From: an uncultured Bartonella sp.
Lineage (GTDB): Bacteria; Pseudomonadota; Alphaproteobacteria; Rhizobiales; Rhizobiaceae
Length of the DNA stretch: 64,000 nt
Reading direction: 5' to 3'
Assembly: GCA_945285915.1 (NCBI GenBank)
Contig: CALYQL010000003.1
Location: forward strand, 1 to 64,000
Part shown: positions 30,357 to 39,452 of the stretch, piece by piece
Layout of the letters: every line of letters begins with the position of its first letter
Numbering within the stretch: position 1 is the first letter of the stretch
Notes under the pieces: generated by a model
Told to the model about the DNA's origin: nothing
The model's input: the letters and a program-made list of their open reading frames with translations, nothing else
Database searches by the model: none
Position numbers and translations under genes: made by a program

Positions 30357-31325
30357 TTAACTATCCATACCCAAGCCACCTGCTGCACCAAAAACCTGGC
30401 CTGAACAGTAACTTGCCTCACCGCTGGCCAAAAGCACATAAAGAGGTGAAATTTCTACTGGTTGACCAGCGCGTTTTAACGGTGACTCGCTACCAAATTG
30501 TGGCATCGCTTCCATCAATTGCCCACCGGCAGGCTGAAGCGGTGTCCAGAATGGCCCTGGAGCAACAGCATTGACACGAATTCCTTTTGGAGCAAGTTGT
30601 TTGGCCAATGATTTTGCGAAAGCGACATTTGCCGCTTTTGTTTGTGCATAATCAAATAATGTAGCTGATGGGTCGAACGCTTGTATAGACGATGTAATGA
30701 TAATTGCACCGCCAGCAGGAATGTGGCTAAGGGCTGCTTTTGTTACACGATATGGAGCATAAATATTGGTTTTCATCGTTGCGTCAAATGACTCATCGGT
30801 CAAATCAGCAAGAGACTCAACAGCTTGCTGGCGCCCTGCATTATTCACCAAAATATCTAAGCCACCCAGCTCCTTCACAGATTTATTAACAAGCTCGCTG
30901 CAAAAATCACGATTGGTTAAATCACCTGGAATGGCTATCCCCTTACGCCCTGCTTCCTTAATGAGATTAATAACCTCTTTTGCATCTGATTCTTCTTCAG
31001 GCAAATAGTTAATTGCTACATCAGCGCCTTCACGCGCAAAGGCTATTGCAACGGCACGACCAATACCACTATCGCCACCGGTAATGAGCGCTTTTCTGCC
31101 AATTAGTTTACCTGAACCTTTATACGTTTTTTCACCGTGATCTGGTAATGGATTCATTTTTGAAACCAATCCTGGCACGGTTTGTTTTTCGGTATGATAT
31201 GGAGGTTTAGGGTAAGCATCTAAAGGATTACGAAGGGCATTTAATGGATTTGGCTGCGAACAACATTGATTATTCGAGTTTGCTTCATGACCATAATGAG
31301 CATTTTTATTTTTTTCGTCTGACAT
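30357..31325 (-). CDS. SDR-family oxidoreductase, general-stress type
   Basis: A 322-residue short-chain dehydrogenase. A roughly 75-residue N-terminal extension, rich in Asn, Pro and His, precedes the Rossmann fold. The cofactor motif is TGGDSGIGRAVA, with NNAGRQ, active-site Ser in IITSSIQ and YAQTK (catalytic Tyr and Lys). The extension and the DGEKTYKGSGKL-like lead-in match the YhdF/YdaD/Gsp39-type stress dehydrogenases. Substrate unknown. The promoter region lacks an EcfG consensus site, so stress control is not supported here. Confidence 0.88.
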   Translation of the reverse strand: MSDEKNKNAHYGHEANSNNQCCSQPNPLNALRNPLDAYPKPPYHTEKQTVPGLVSKMNPLPDHGEKTYKGSGKLIGRKALITGGDSGIGRAVAIAFAREGADVAINYLPEEESDAKEVINLIKEAGRKGIAIPGDLTNRDFCSELVNKSVKELGGLDILVNNAGRQQAVESLADLTDESFDATMKTNIYAPYRVTKAALSHIPAGGAIIITSSIQAFDPSATLFDYAQTKAANVAFAKSLAKQLAPKGIRVNAVAPGPFWTPLQPAGGQLMEAMPQFGSESPLKRAGQPVEISPLYVLLASGEASYCSGQVFGAAGGLGMDS

Positions 31326-31635
31326 CGAGATATCCTTCTGTATTTAATTAATTGTCTCGAACTACATGTTCTTTACCTGTAATTAACTACAGCAGGATTT
31401 TTCTATATCTATAGATAGAAATTATATTTTTTATTATTTTTTAAGGTTGAAAAATAATAAAATGAACTATCTATTAGAAATTTTTACTAAAAAGTAGAAA
31501 TATAATTTTCCATATCCATTTCAGTAACAAAATTTAAGTGGTATAGTATGATGATTATAGCTCTTGATACTTTATGATTTTGAATAACAACTTTGTCATA
31601 CTGTTATCATTACAAATTTTAAAATATAAACAGTC
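31326..31635. other. AT-rich gap between the SDR gene and ackA
   Basis: About 310 bp, strongly AT-rich, with no open frame worth calling. It contains the SDR promoter (AGAAGGATATCTCG precedes the ATG) and the 3' flank of ackA. A dyad GAACATGTAGTTC at about 31359-31371 on the minus strand is the only symmetry I noticed. Confidence 0.5.
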
Positions 31636-32805
31636 TTAATGCTTCATCAGATAGGCTGCATCATCTGCAATGCATTGTTCTTCATCCGTCGAGATAACAC
31701 ATGCCGCCAATCGGCTGTCTTGTGCGGTAATTTGCAAAGCATTCGCATCATTTTCTTTATAGTCAATATTAAAACCAAGCCACCGAAGTTGTTCTAAAAT
31801 TGAGGCTCTAATTTCCGGCTGATGTTCACCAATTCCGCCCGTAAAAATGATACTATCAAGACCATTCAATGCGACAGCCAAACGCGCTATTTCACCTGCT
31901 ACCCGAAAGTTAAAAACATCAAGCGCCTGTTTTGCCTGACTAAGTTTTGATTCAATTAGATCACGCGTATCAGCGCTAATACCAGACATTCCTAATAAGC
32001 CACTGGAATGATAAAGCATATATTCAATATCACTGACACTGTGTTTATTATCACGCAATAGATAAATTAGGGCACCTGCATCCAGAGCACCGCAACGCGA
32101 TGCCATGGGTATACCATCCAACGTCGAAAATCCCATAGTGGTTTCCACACTTTTACCGTTCTTCATCGCGCAAACACTCGCTCCACTACCAAGATGGGCA
32201 ACAATGACATTTTCTGTTTTTACGTTTTCAGGCAGTGTCTTTAATTTGCTAGAAATATATCGGTAAGAAAGTCCGTGAAAACCATACCGCTTTACACCTT
32301 GGTCATGTAATAAGCGAGGCAACGCAAACCGCCTTACTTTATCCGATTGCTCTTGGTGAAATGATGTATCAAAAGAAGCTGTTTGCTGTAATGATGGATA
32401 CAATTTACGTACAAGATAAATCAATTTTAAATTGGCTGGTTGATGTAACGGATCAAGCGGAATTAATGATTCCATATAATCGAGGGTTTTGTCTGTAACG
32501 ATACAAGCCTCTTTAAAAATATCAGCACCATGTACTACCCTATGACCAACCGCTTTAACAGAACCAATCTCCACTACTTTCGAAATCCAGCCGAAGACTT
32601 CCTTTAATTTCGCCTTATCATATGCATTTTCAGGTAATGGTGCTGTGACTATTTGTTTCCCACCTTCGATACGAAATGAAAAACAATTTCGTCTAAGATC
32701 AATAGAGCCTTTTCCTATTCTTTTTGCACAACCATTATCAGTCTCATAAAGGCCGATTTTTAGTGATGAAGAACCCGAATTGAAGGTAAGAATACGATCA
32801 TTCAT
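31636..32805 (-). CDS. ackA: Acetate kinase
   Basis: A 389-residue acetate/propionate kinase that interconverts acetyl phosphate and acetate with ATP. The N-terminus ILTFNSGSSSLKIGLYE, the motif YGFHGLSYRYIS, VIVAHLGSGASVCAMKNGKSVETTMGF and IFTGGIGEHQPEIRA are family signatures. ATG 32805 (MNDRILTFNSGSSS) is chosen over a start 11 codons upstream. It overlaps the 3' end of the phosphotransacetylase gene by eight bases, so the two are coupled. Confidence 0.95.
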   Translation of the reverse strand: MNDRILTFNSGSSSLKIGLYETDNGCAKRIGKGSIDLRRNCFSFRIEGGKQIVTAPLPENAYDKAKLKEVFGWISKVVEIGSVKAVGHRVVHGADIFKEACIVTDKTLDYMESLIPLDPLHQPANLKLIYLVRKLYPSLQQTASFDTSFHQEQSDKVRRFALPRLLHDQGVKRYGFHGLSYRYISSKLKTLPENVKTENVIVAHLGSGASVCAMKNGKSVETTMGFSTLDGIPMASRCGALDAGALIYLLRDNKHSVSDIEYMLYHSSGLLGMSGISADTRDLIESKLSQAKQALDVFNFRVAGEIARLAVALNGLDSIIFTGGIGEHQPEIRASILEQLRWLGFNIDYKENDANALQITAQDSRLAACVISTDEEQCIADDAAYLMKH

Positions 32806-33739
32806 GATGGTTTTGATCCAATTTAAACTTACGTTCAACCATTATTTTGGCAAGTGCAGCTGATGCCAATCGCACAGCAACTTTATCAGATCGACTTGTT
32901 AAGATAATTGGTACACGCGCACCAAGAACTAATCCTGCAGCCCCGGCATCAGCAAAATACATTAACTGCTTAGCTAACATATTTCCTGCCTCGAGATCTG
33001 GAACAAGCAAAATATCTGCCTGACCAGCAACAGGAGAAACGATACCTTTAATTTCTGCAGCTTTTAGATTGATAGCGTTGTCAAATGCTAAAGGTCCATC
33101 AACCACTGCCCCCGTAATTTGTCCGCGCATAGACATAACTGTGAGAGCAGCTGCATCAAGCGTCGCTTGCATTTTTGAATTAACAGTTTCAACAGCAGCC
33201 AACACCGCCACCAAAGGCTTCTCAACCCCTAAAATATGCAGCAAATCAACTGCATTTTGAATAATATCACGCTTATCATCTAGATCAGGGCGTATATTAA
33301 TCGCTGCATCAGTTATAAAAAGCGCTTTGGAATATGCTGGTATGTCCATAGCATAGACATGGCTAATTCTTCGTTCTGTTCGCAAACCTGATTCCGCCCT
33401 AACAACAGCACTCAACAACTCATCAGTGTGTAACGAGCCCTTCATCAACGCTTGCACTTGTCCATCAACCGCCATTTGAACAGCCTGTTTTGCAGCTGCA
33501 TGACTGTGTTCAGTATCAACAATCTGGATACTATCCAGAGTAACTTTAGCATCATCGGCTGCTTTTTTTATTTTTGCTGCTGGTCCAACAAGTATAGGTT
33601 CTAGAAATTTTTCCTGCCAAGCTTCTATTGCTGCCAATATCGCTTCTGATGAACAAGGATGAACAATTGCAGTCTTAATCGGCGGCTGATCATGCGCCTG
33701 CTTAAAATAAGAATCATAGCGACCATGTTTTGTTAACAC
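32798..33739 (-). CDS. Phosphate acetyl/butyryltransferase (short form)
   Basis: A 313-residue PTA/PTB-family enzyme that moves an acyl group between CoA and phosphate. It carries only the catalytic domain (GPAAKIKKAA.., VQALMKGSLHTDELL, VDGPLAFDNAIN, LLVPDLEAGNMLAKQL) without the DRTGG or MaoC-like domains of longer relatives. Paired with ackA it makes an acetyl-CoA to acetate (or reverse) module yielding ATP or acetyl phosphate. Related genes in alphaproteobacteria are annotated as bifunctional enoyl-CoA hydratase/phosphate acetyltransferase, but the hydratase part is absent here. Confidence 0.88.
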   Translation of the reverse strand: MLTKHGRYDSYFKQAHDQPPIKTAIVHPCSSEAILAAIEAWQEKFLEPILVGPAAKIKKAADDAKVTLDSIQIVDTEHSHAAAKQAVQMAVDGQVQALMKGSLHTDELLSAVVRAESGLRTERRISHVYAMDIPAYSKALFITDAAINIRPDLDDKRDIIQNAVDLLHILGVEKPLVAVLAAVETVNSKMQATLDAAALTVMSMRGQITGAVVDGPLAFDNAINLKAAEIKGIVSPVAGQADILLVPDLEAGNMLAKQLMYFADAGAAGLVLGARVPIILTSRSDKVAVRLASAALAKIMVERKFKLDQNHHE

Positions 33740-34177
33740 GTTGAATACTCCTCATCTGTTAAGACTGATGAACTGCAAAATATTATATCGATAATAGCAA
33801 TCAATACATGTAAATTATATTTCAATATATTTTTATTAGGTTAAATAATATCAATAATTACATTATAGAAATTTCTAAATATATTAAAATTAAACATAAA
33901 TTAAGATATCAAACATATTATTTATTCTAAAAAATATAATAAATATAATTTTCCTATATATTTGTTAAATACCCATGTTCTTTCATAACTAAAAATTTAT
34001 AAAATTTTTAAAAACACAATAAAATTAATATTAAATACATTTTATTTTAGTTAAACGATTAACAAACTCTATATAAAGTGTTAAATTTAAAACGTTTTTA
34101 GGCTATATCATCAAAAATGATACGCTTGAACTTTTAGTCTTTGTGAGCTTTTACTGAATGGAGTTTGAATAAAGGTA
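33740..34177. other. Extremely AT-rich intergenic region before the HWE kinase
   Basis: About 440 bp with very few G or C bases and no coding frame. It separates two divergent genes and must hold both promoters. One hairpin-like element, AAAAATTT/AAATTTTT around 33991-34009, is present, but such symmetry is expected by chance at this composition. No GGAAC-N16-CGTT stress promoter is visible. Confidence 0.55.
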
Positions 34178-35557
34178 ATGAAGCGTGTTGAAAAACAAGG
34201 ATGGCGCAATCAGCTTATTCTCGATAATGCATTGGACTATGCAATATTGACTGCTGACATGAAAGGGCGAATTGTCACTTGGAGTTTCGGCGCACAAAAA
34301 TTGTTTGGCTGGACCCCAGAAGAAGCAATTGGTCAACCTTTAGATATTCTATTCACTAACGAAGATCGTGAGACTGGATTACCAAAGCTGCGTCGAGAGA
34401 TGGCAAGTCTCCATCGTATTGATGCTGTAGAGCGTTATCACATACGTAAGGATGGAACAACGTTTTGGGCTTCAGGCGATTTACAAGCTTTTTACGGCGA
34501 TGATGGCAAACAAAAAGGTTTTTTAAAAATTGTCCGTGACCGTACAGAAGAAAGACGTAACTCTGAATCATTGCGGCTCAGTGAAGAACGGGTTCGACTT
34601 GCCCAGCAAGCAGCGGGTATAGGTGCCTTTGAAATTGATCAAGACCGCCGCGTCATAGAAGCAACTCCACAATTTCTTAGACTATTGGGGTTTCCTGAAG
34701 CACCAGAACTGTCGCTCGATCAGTTTTTCAGTGTATTGATAGATGATCAAGGAACGATCGTACACAAAATATTGGAAACAAAACATGGTACTAATTCTAT
34801 AACCCATTTAGAATTCCAAATAAGACGAGCAAACGATAATCAGCTACGCTGGATGGGATATTGGTCTGAAATCGCTCCTCGGGATAGCGGCTCAACCGTA
34901 AGAGAGCGTATTCTTGGCGTATTGCAAGATGTGACAGAGCATCATAAAGCACAGGAAAAGCAGGAAATATTATCTGGCGAGCTTGTTCATAGGGTCAAAA
35001 ATATTTTAGCCATTGTACAAAGTATTGCTAATCAAACTCTATCAAAGGCTTCATCTCTTGAAACAGCATCACAAGATTTGTCGATAAGATTAAAGGCATT
35101 GGCACATGCTCAAGATATTCTAACAAAAGGTGTGTCAAATAGTGCGAGTTTAAAACAAATCCTTGAAAGCACGATTAGCATTCATAGCTGCAATAAAGAT
35201 CGTTTTATTATTGAAGGTGTGGATATACCACTTTCTCCGCAAGCAGCATTATCAATGGCATTAGCACTGCATGAATTAAGTACAAATGCTATCAAATATG
35301 GCGCATTATCGAATAAAAGGGGAAAGGTAAAAATCTTTTGGTCGATAGATAATGAATGCTTTCGTTTCTATTGGCATGAATCCGGAGGCCCCAAAGTATC
35401 TAGACCTAAGCAAAAAGGTTTTGGTTCGAAATTGATCGAACGCCTTCTTCCCGTTAGTTTTAATGGAAGAGCAAATTTAAATTATGACGCTAAAGGGGTA
35501 TCCTTTGAATTATTAGCACCTGACACGCTTAATAATTTTCCCCACAACCAAGGTTAA
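34178..35557 (+). CDS. PAS-domain HWE-family sensor histidine kinase
   Basis: A 459-residue soluble sensor kinase with no membrane segment. A first PAS domain spans about residues 10-125 (ITADMKGRIVTWSFGAQKLFGW), a second about 135-258. The HWE dimerisation region follows, with phospho-acceptor H271 in ELVHRVKNILAIVQSIANQT, then the ATPase domain with HELSTNAIKYGALS (HE 365-366, N370) and the family-naming WHESGGP (399-405). No response regulator is adjacent, so it is an orphan. Such kinases in alphaproteobacteria often feed the general stress response through PhyR, but nothing here shows this. There is no LOV-type GRNCRFLQ motif, so it is probably not a light sensor. Confidence 0.93.
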   Translation: MKRVEKQGWRNQLILDNALDYAILTADMKGRIVTWSFGAQKLFGWTPEEAIGQPLDILFTNEDRETGLPKLRREMASLHRIDAVERYHIRKDGTTFWASGDLQAFYGDDGKQKGFLKIVRDRTEERRNSESLRLSEERVRLAQQAAGIGAFEIDQDRRVIEATPQFLRLLGFPEAPELSLDQFFSVLIDDQGTIVHKILETKHGTNSITHLEFQIRRANDNQLRWMGYWSEIAPRDSGSTVRERILGVLQDVTEHHKAQEKQEILSGELVHRVKNILAIVQSIANQTLSKASSLETASQDLSIRLKALAHAQDILTKGVSNSASLKQILESTISIHSCNKDRFIIEGVDIPLSPQAALSMALALHELSTNAIKYGALSNKRGKVKIFWSIDNECFRFYWHESGGPKVSRPKQKGFGSKLIERLLPVSFNGRANLNYDAKGVSFELLAPDTLNNFPHNQG

Positions 35558-35720
35558 CCAACCAGCCGAGCTGAACCCCATTATAGATTGCCAGCCCAGT
35601 TATAACGGATAATAATAACTTCGCCCGTCAAAATTATCGCTTATCAATCAAGCAACAAATATACCTAGATATTCTTCAACCAATATCAAACAACCGTTTT
35701 ATATCGTTCCTGCAACACTA

Positions 35721-36269
35721 TTAATCGCGAACAACACCGACAAACGGTAGTTGGCGGAATGCATGCCCTGCATCCATACCATATCCCACGACAAAATTAT
35801 CAGGGCACGAAAACCCGACGAAGTCGGCTTCAATATTTGCTTGCCGCCTCATAGCCTTATCAAGAAGTGCAGCAACAAAAATGCGTTTTGCCCCACGTGA
35901 TTTTAATAAATCCCGTACAAATTTTAATGTTTTTCCAGATTCCAGAATATCATCAACCAATAAAATATCTCGTCCTGTCACATCGCTATCGACATCGTGA
36001 AGAAGCTTGATATCACCACTTTCTTTTCCGGCACCGTAACTGGACACAGTGATAAATTCTACAGTGGAAACAACGCCCACACTGTGTAAAGCCCTGATGA
36101 GATCGGCGGCAAAAATAAATGAACCCTTTAACACCGGCAAAATTAGCAATTTATCCGGCTTTTTCTCAGCAATTTCTTGCGCAATAACTTGATTACGTTT
36201 TGCAATTTCTTCTGCAGAAAATAAGACGTCTATTGTCTTTCCATCTATAATGGGCATTTCAGTATCCAT
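35721..36269 (-). CDS. hpt: Hypoxanthine phosphoribosyltransferase
   Basis: A 182-residue purine salvage enzyme that joins hypoxanthine or guanine to PRPP. The PRPP-binding motif is ILLVDDILESGKTL; PVLKGSFIFAADLIRAL holds the pyrophosphate loop and VGFSCPDNFVVGYGMDAG the base-binding loop. Length is normal. It is divergent from ftsE, and a CtrA-type box lies 68-86 bp upstream of its start, so either gene could be the target. Confidence 0.94.
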   Translation of the reverse strand: MDTEMPIIDGKTIDVLFSAEEIAKRNQVIAQEIAEKKPDKLLILPVLKGSFIFAADLIRALHSVGVVSTVEFITVSSYGAGKESGDIKLLHDVDSDVTGRDILLVDDILESGKTLKFVRDLLKSRGAKRIFVAALLDKAMRRQANIEADFVGFSCPDNFVVGYGMDAGHAFRQLPFVGVVRD

Positions 36270-36336
36270 GTAACAAATTTCTGCCGATGCCTAACACAGA
36301 CAGCTTTCCGAAGAAAGCACCGATCAACAATAAATT

Positions 36337-36355
36337 TTAACCGTGACTTAACCAT
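36337..36355 (+). promoter_or_regulatory. CtrA-type box between hpt and ftsE
   Basis: TTAA-N7-TTAA with exact spacing, the second half extending to TTAACCAT, which is the classic CtrA recognition sequence. It is 150 bp before ftsE and about 70 bp before hpt. Confidence 0.6.
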
Positions 36356-36503
36356 ATTCCACAAGGATATAGGAGAATATGGGTTAAAATTAAAGTTAGC
36401 ACCATGATTCAACTCAAATGATAATAGGTAAGCCGTTAAAATGCCAGCTTTCCTATTCATGAATTAGGTAAGATAGTAAAGTTGGAATGTAGGTACGCGC
36501 GCT

Positions 36504-37163
36504 GTGATTCGTTTTGAAAATGTTGGACTACGCTATGGTATGGGTCCTGAAGTGCTTCGCGATGTAAGCTTTCATATTCCACGCGGATCATTTCAATTTC
36601 TAACAGGCCCATCAGGTGCAGGAAAGACCTCATTATTACGCTTAATGTTTCTCGCGTTAAAACCAACACGTGGACTGATTAACATATTTGGTACGGACAC
36701 AGCTCTTTTAAAACGCCCTGACATGTCTGCATTAAGACAACGTATTGGAATCGTATTTCAAGATTTTCGCTTACTTGACCATATGACCACATATGAAAAT
36801 GTTTCTTTGCCGTTACGAATCAAAGGGCGAGAAGAGATAACCTACCGCGCTGAAGTAGAGGAATTACTTCAATGGGTCGGTTTGGGTGAACGTATGGATG
36901 TCTTACCTCCTGTTCTTTCTGGCGGAGAAAAGCAACGTGCGGCGATAGCCCGTGCACTCATAGATCAACCAGAAATTCTTCTTGCCGATGAACCTACCGG
37001 TAATGTTGATCCAACATTGGCACGCCGTCTTTTACGGCTTTTTATCGAGCTTAATCGGTCAGGAACAGCCGTGATTATCGCAACACACGATATCGGTTTG
37101 ATGGACCAAGTTGATGCGCGGCGCATGATTCTTAATGATGGAAGGCTTGATATATATGACTAA
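36504..37163 (+). CDS. ftsE: Cell division ATP-binding protein FtsE
   Basis: A 219-residue ABC ATPase that, with FtsX, links the cytosolic division ring to periplasmic peptidoglycan hydrolases. Walker A is GPSGAGKTS, the signature LSGGEKQRAAIARALI and Walker B ILLADEPTGNVDP. The start is GTG with a weak upstream site; no alternative fits the family. The gene overlaps ftsX by eight bases. Confidence 0.95.
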   Translation: MIRFENVGLRYGMGPEVLRDVSFHIPRGSFQFLTGPSGAGKTSLLRLMFLALKPTRGLINIFGTDTALLKRPDMSALRQRIGIVFQDFRLLDHMTTYENVSLPLRIKGREEITYRAEVEELLQWVGLGERMDVLPPVLSGGEKQRAAIARALIDQPEILLADEPTGNVDPTLARRLLRLFIELNRSGTAVIIATHDIGLMDQVDARRMILNDGRLDIYD

Positions 37164-38130
37164 GCTATCGTCATTAGACACCAAAAAACGCTTTTGGAGC
37201 AAAAAACAGGGCGACGGTCTTTCGTCTATTGTTCCCGAACATGATGTTACCGGTCAAGCCTTGGTGGTTGTCATCGCTATCATGACATTCCTCGCATCTC
37301 TAGCAATTGGTGGTGTTGACCTCATCAGTCATTCGGCACGCAATTGGGAAAGTGAAATATCTAGAGAAGCAACAATTCAAATTCGTCCAACCGATGGCCT
37401 CGATATTGAAAAAACACTTCGTTATGCTGTTGACTTGGTGAAAGGATTTCAAGGGGTTAAGGATGCTAAAATTGTTGATCGCGCAGCAACGGAACGTCTT
37501 TTAGAGCCATGGCTTGGCACTGGATTGGAATTGAAGGAACTTCCAGTTCCAAGACTGGTTATTGTAACTCTCGACGATGACAAGCAACCCGATTTTGGTA
37601 TGATAAGTGATGCCATTGCAGCTCAAATACCGGGAGGAAGTTTTGATAATCATCACAATGCAATTGATCGACTTGTTCTCATGGCACATGCAACAATTGT
37701 CATCGGCTTGGTAATTCTATGTTTGGTGATAGCATCGCTCATTTTGACAATTATTTTTGCAACAAGAAGTGCTCTCTCTGGTAACGCTCATATTGTCGAA
37801 GTAGTTCATTTCATTGGCGCTGAGTCGAAATTTATTGCACGACAGTTCGATTTCCATTTTTTGAAGACTGGTCTCAAAGGGTCATTTTATGGAGGTGTTG
37901 CTGCAATCTTCGTGTTTGTTGGTTTTTCATTTTGGGCTAGCCACAATATCGGTATGCCGGAAGCCGACCAGGCTTCTGCATTATTCGGAAACTTTTCGAT
38001 CGATTGGTTAAGCTATATAAAGATTTTCATATTAATATGTTGCGTATCAATATTGACGATGGTGACCAGTCGTTTAACCATTCTCAATCAATTGAGATTT
38101 ATAGACAGTAGTGAAAGCGATTTGTTCTAA
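37156..38130 (+). CDS. ftsX: Cell division protein FtsX
   Basis: A 324-residue membrane partner of FtsE. About 40 cytosolic residues precede the first helix (ALVVVIAIMTFLASLAIGGV); a periplasmic domain follows (about 60-180), then three helices at roughly 185-210, 240-262 and 290-310, the usual FtsX plan. ATG 37156 is preferred, since the frame's earlier start lies deep in ftsE. ftsX is translationally coupled to ftsE and is followed four bases later by the ydcF-like gene. Confidence 0.93.
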   Translation: MTKLSSLDTKKRFWSKKQGDGLSSIVPEHDVTGQALVVVIAIMTFLASLAIGGVDLISHSARNWESEISREATIQIRPTDGLDIEKTLRYAVDLVKGFQGVKDAKIVDRAATERLLEPWLGTGLELKELPVPRLVIVTLDDDKQPDFGMISDAIAAQIPGGSFDNHHNAIDRLVLMAHATIVIGLVILCLVIASLILTIIFATRSALSGNAHIVEVVHFIGAESKFIARQFDFHFLKTGLKGSFYGGVAAIFVFVGFSFWASHNIGMPEADQASALFGNFSIDWLSYIKIFILICCVSILTMVTSRLTILNQLRFIDSSESDLF

Positions 38131-38134
38131 AATT

Positions 38135-38806
38135 ATGAGTGATTGTGCTTTAATTGTAGAGCTGGCAAATCCTAACATCCGCAACAAGCGGATGCGGAAA
38201 TTAGCTTTGCTGCGGTGGAAAAAGCGTTTTTTTAAACATCTACCTCCAGTCACGATCATAATTCTGCTTTGCATTATAATTTTTAGCGCAGGATTTTTTT
38301 ACTTTAGTGAAAAAATATCCCGAACAGTTCCACCTCATCCATTGCCAAAAGCGGATGCTATCATCGTTTTAACCGGAGGTGAAAAACGCGTTGCAGCCGG
38401 ATTGGAACTATTAGCCAAAGGCAAGGGAGAACGCCTTCTTATTAGCGGTGTTAACCCTTCAACAAATAGTCACACTTTAATTCGTGTAACCCATGCTGAT
38501 CCGAAATTATTCGACTGCTGTGTTGATCTTGGCCATGACGCAACCAATACGATTGGCAATGCTGAAGAAAGCACAAATTGGATCAAACAAAAGCATTATC
38601 GTAGCGTTTATATTGTAACCAACGATTATCACATGCCCAGATCTTTACGTGAGCTGGAGCGTTTGTTACCCAATACTACCTTTATTGCTTATCCTATTAG
38701 CGATGGTAATGAGGATCAAAGCTGGGTGAGGCAATTCAATCAACTGAGATTGATAGGAACTGAATACATTAAATATATTGGCGCGGAAATCCGCTCATGG
38801 ATTTAA
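38135..38806 (+). CDS. YdcF-family (DUF218) membrane protein
   Basis: A 223-residue protein with one membrane helix (about residues 36-60) and a periplasmic DUF218 domain: ADAIIVLTGGEKRVAAGLELL, LLISGV, DLGHDATNTIGNAEES and VTNDYHMPRSLRELE. DUF218/YdcF/SanA proteins are implicated in envelope integrity, possibly acting on nucleotide- or lipid-linked sugars, but the activity is not settled. Third gene of the ftsE-ftsX-ydcF cluster. In many Rhizobiales a plsC acyltransferase follows; here only 100 bp without a gene separates it from convergent ybaK. Confidence 0.87.
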   Translation: MSDCALIVELANPNIRNKRMRKLALLRWKKRFFKHLPPVTIIILLCIIIFSAGFFYFSEKISRTVPPHPLPKADAIIVLTGGEKRVAAGLELLAKGKGERLLISGVNPSTNSHTLIRVTHADPKLFDCCVDLGHDATNTIGNAEESTNWIKQKHYRSVYIVTNDYHMPRSLRELERLLPNTTFIAYPISDGNEDQSWVRQFNQLRLIGTEYIKYIGAEIRSWI

Positions 38807-38906
38807 TACCATTAGGAGCAATTTTTGATATTTGCATGAATAGCGATAAAGACACTATCTGTGCAGTGCCACCTTCAAGAATATTTGAGCCATATCGCAC
38901 ACCGTT

Positions 38907-39386
38907 TCAGCGTTTAAAGTCAGCTACTTTTGCAGAAAGAACGTTTATTGCATCTTGAGGTGAAAGTTTAACCTGATATCCGCGTCCACCGCCATTGATA
39001 TATATTGCGTCAAAAAGCTCTGCTGTTTCTTCGAAAACAATAGGAAGATGTCGCCGTTGACCAAAAGGTGAAATACCACCAACTTTGTAACCCGTCAGCT
39101 TTTCTGCCTCTTCAACAGATAACATCTCTGCGTGTTTGCCACCAAATGCTGCTGCCAACTTTTTCATATTTGCTTCTTGGTCTGACGGTAGCACCGCAAC
39201 ATGTGGTTTACTATCAACATTGACCATGAGTGTTTTGAAAACTGTTGCAGGATCCGCACCGACTGCTTCTGCAGCTTGGAGTCCTGCACGATCAGCATGT
39301 GGATCATAGGTATAAGTAATAAATTCGTAGGCAATATGATTATGATCCAAAAAGGAGGTAGCTGGTGTGGTTTTCGACAATTTCAA
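38907..39386 (-). CDS. ybaK: Cys-tRNA(Pro)/Cys-tRNA(Cys) deacylase YbaK
   Basis: A 159-residue trans-editing enzyme that hydrolyses mis-charged Cys-tRNA(Pro). The family signatures are ADPATVFKTLMVNVDSKPHVAVLPSD with the conserved Lys, KLTGYKVGGISPFGQRRHLPIVFEE, and INGGGRGYQVKLSPQD. Length matches E. coli YbaK. It stands alone between convergent ydcF and the mac operon. Confidence 0.94.
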   Translation of the reverse strand: MKLSKTTPATSFLDHNHIAYEFITYTYDPHADRAGLQAAEAVGADPATVFKTLMVNVDSKPHVAVLPSDQEANMKKLAAAFGGKHAEMLSVEEAEKLTGYKVGGISPFGQRRHLPIVFEETAELFDAIYINGGGRGYQVKLSPQDAINVLSAKVADFKR

Positions 39387-39452
39387 TTTCCTTTGAAGTC
39401 TCTACCAAATACGTTGACGTCAAAAAAATCGCTGCATTTCTCGGTGTATTGA

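Noticed and set aside
31326-31635. EcfG promoter for the stress-type SDR gene
   Set aside because: No GGAAC-N16/17-CGTT is present on the minus strand in this gap, despite the protein's resemblance to stress dehydrogenases.
34050-34075. TTAA-N4-TTAA before the HWE kinase
   Set aside because: The spacing is wrong for CtrA and the region is so AT-rich that such matches are expected.
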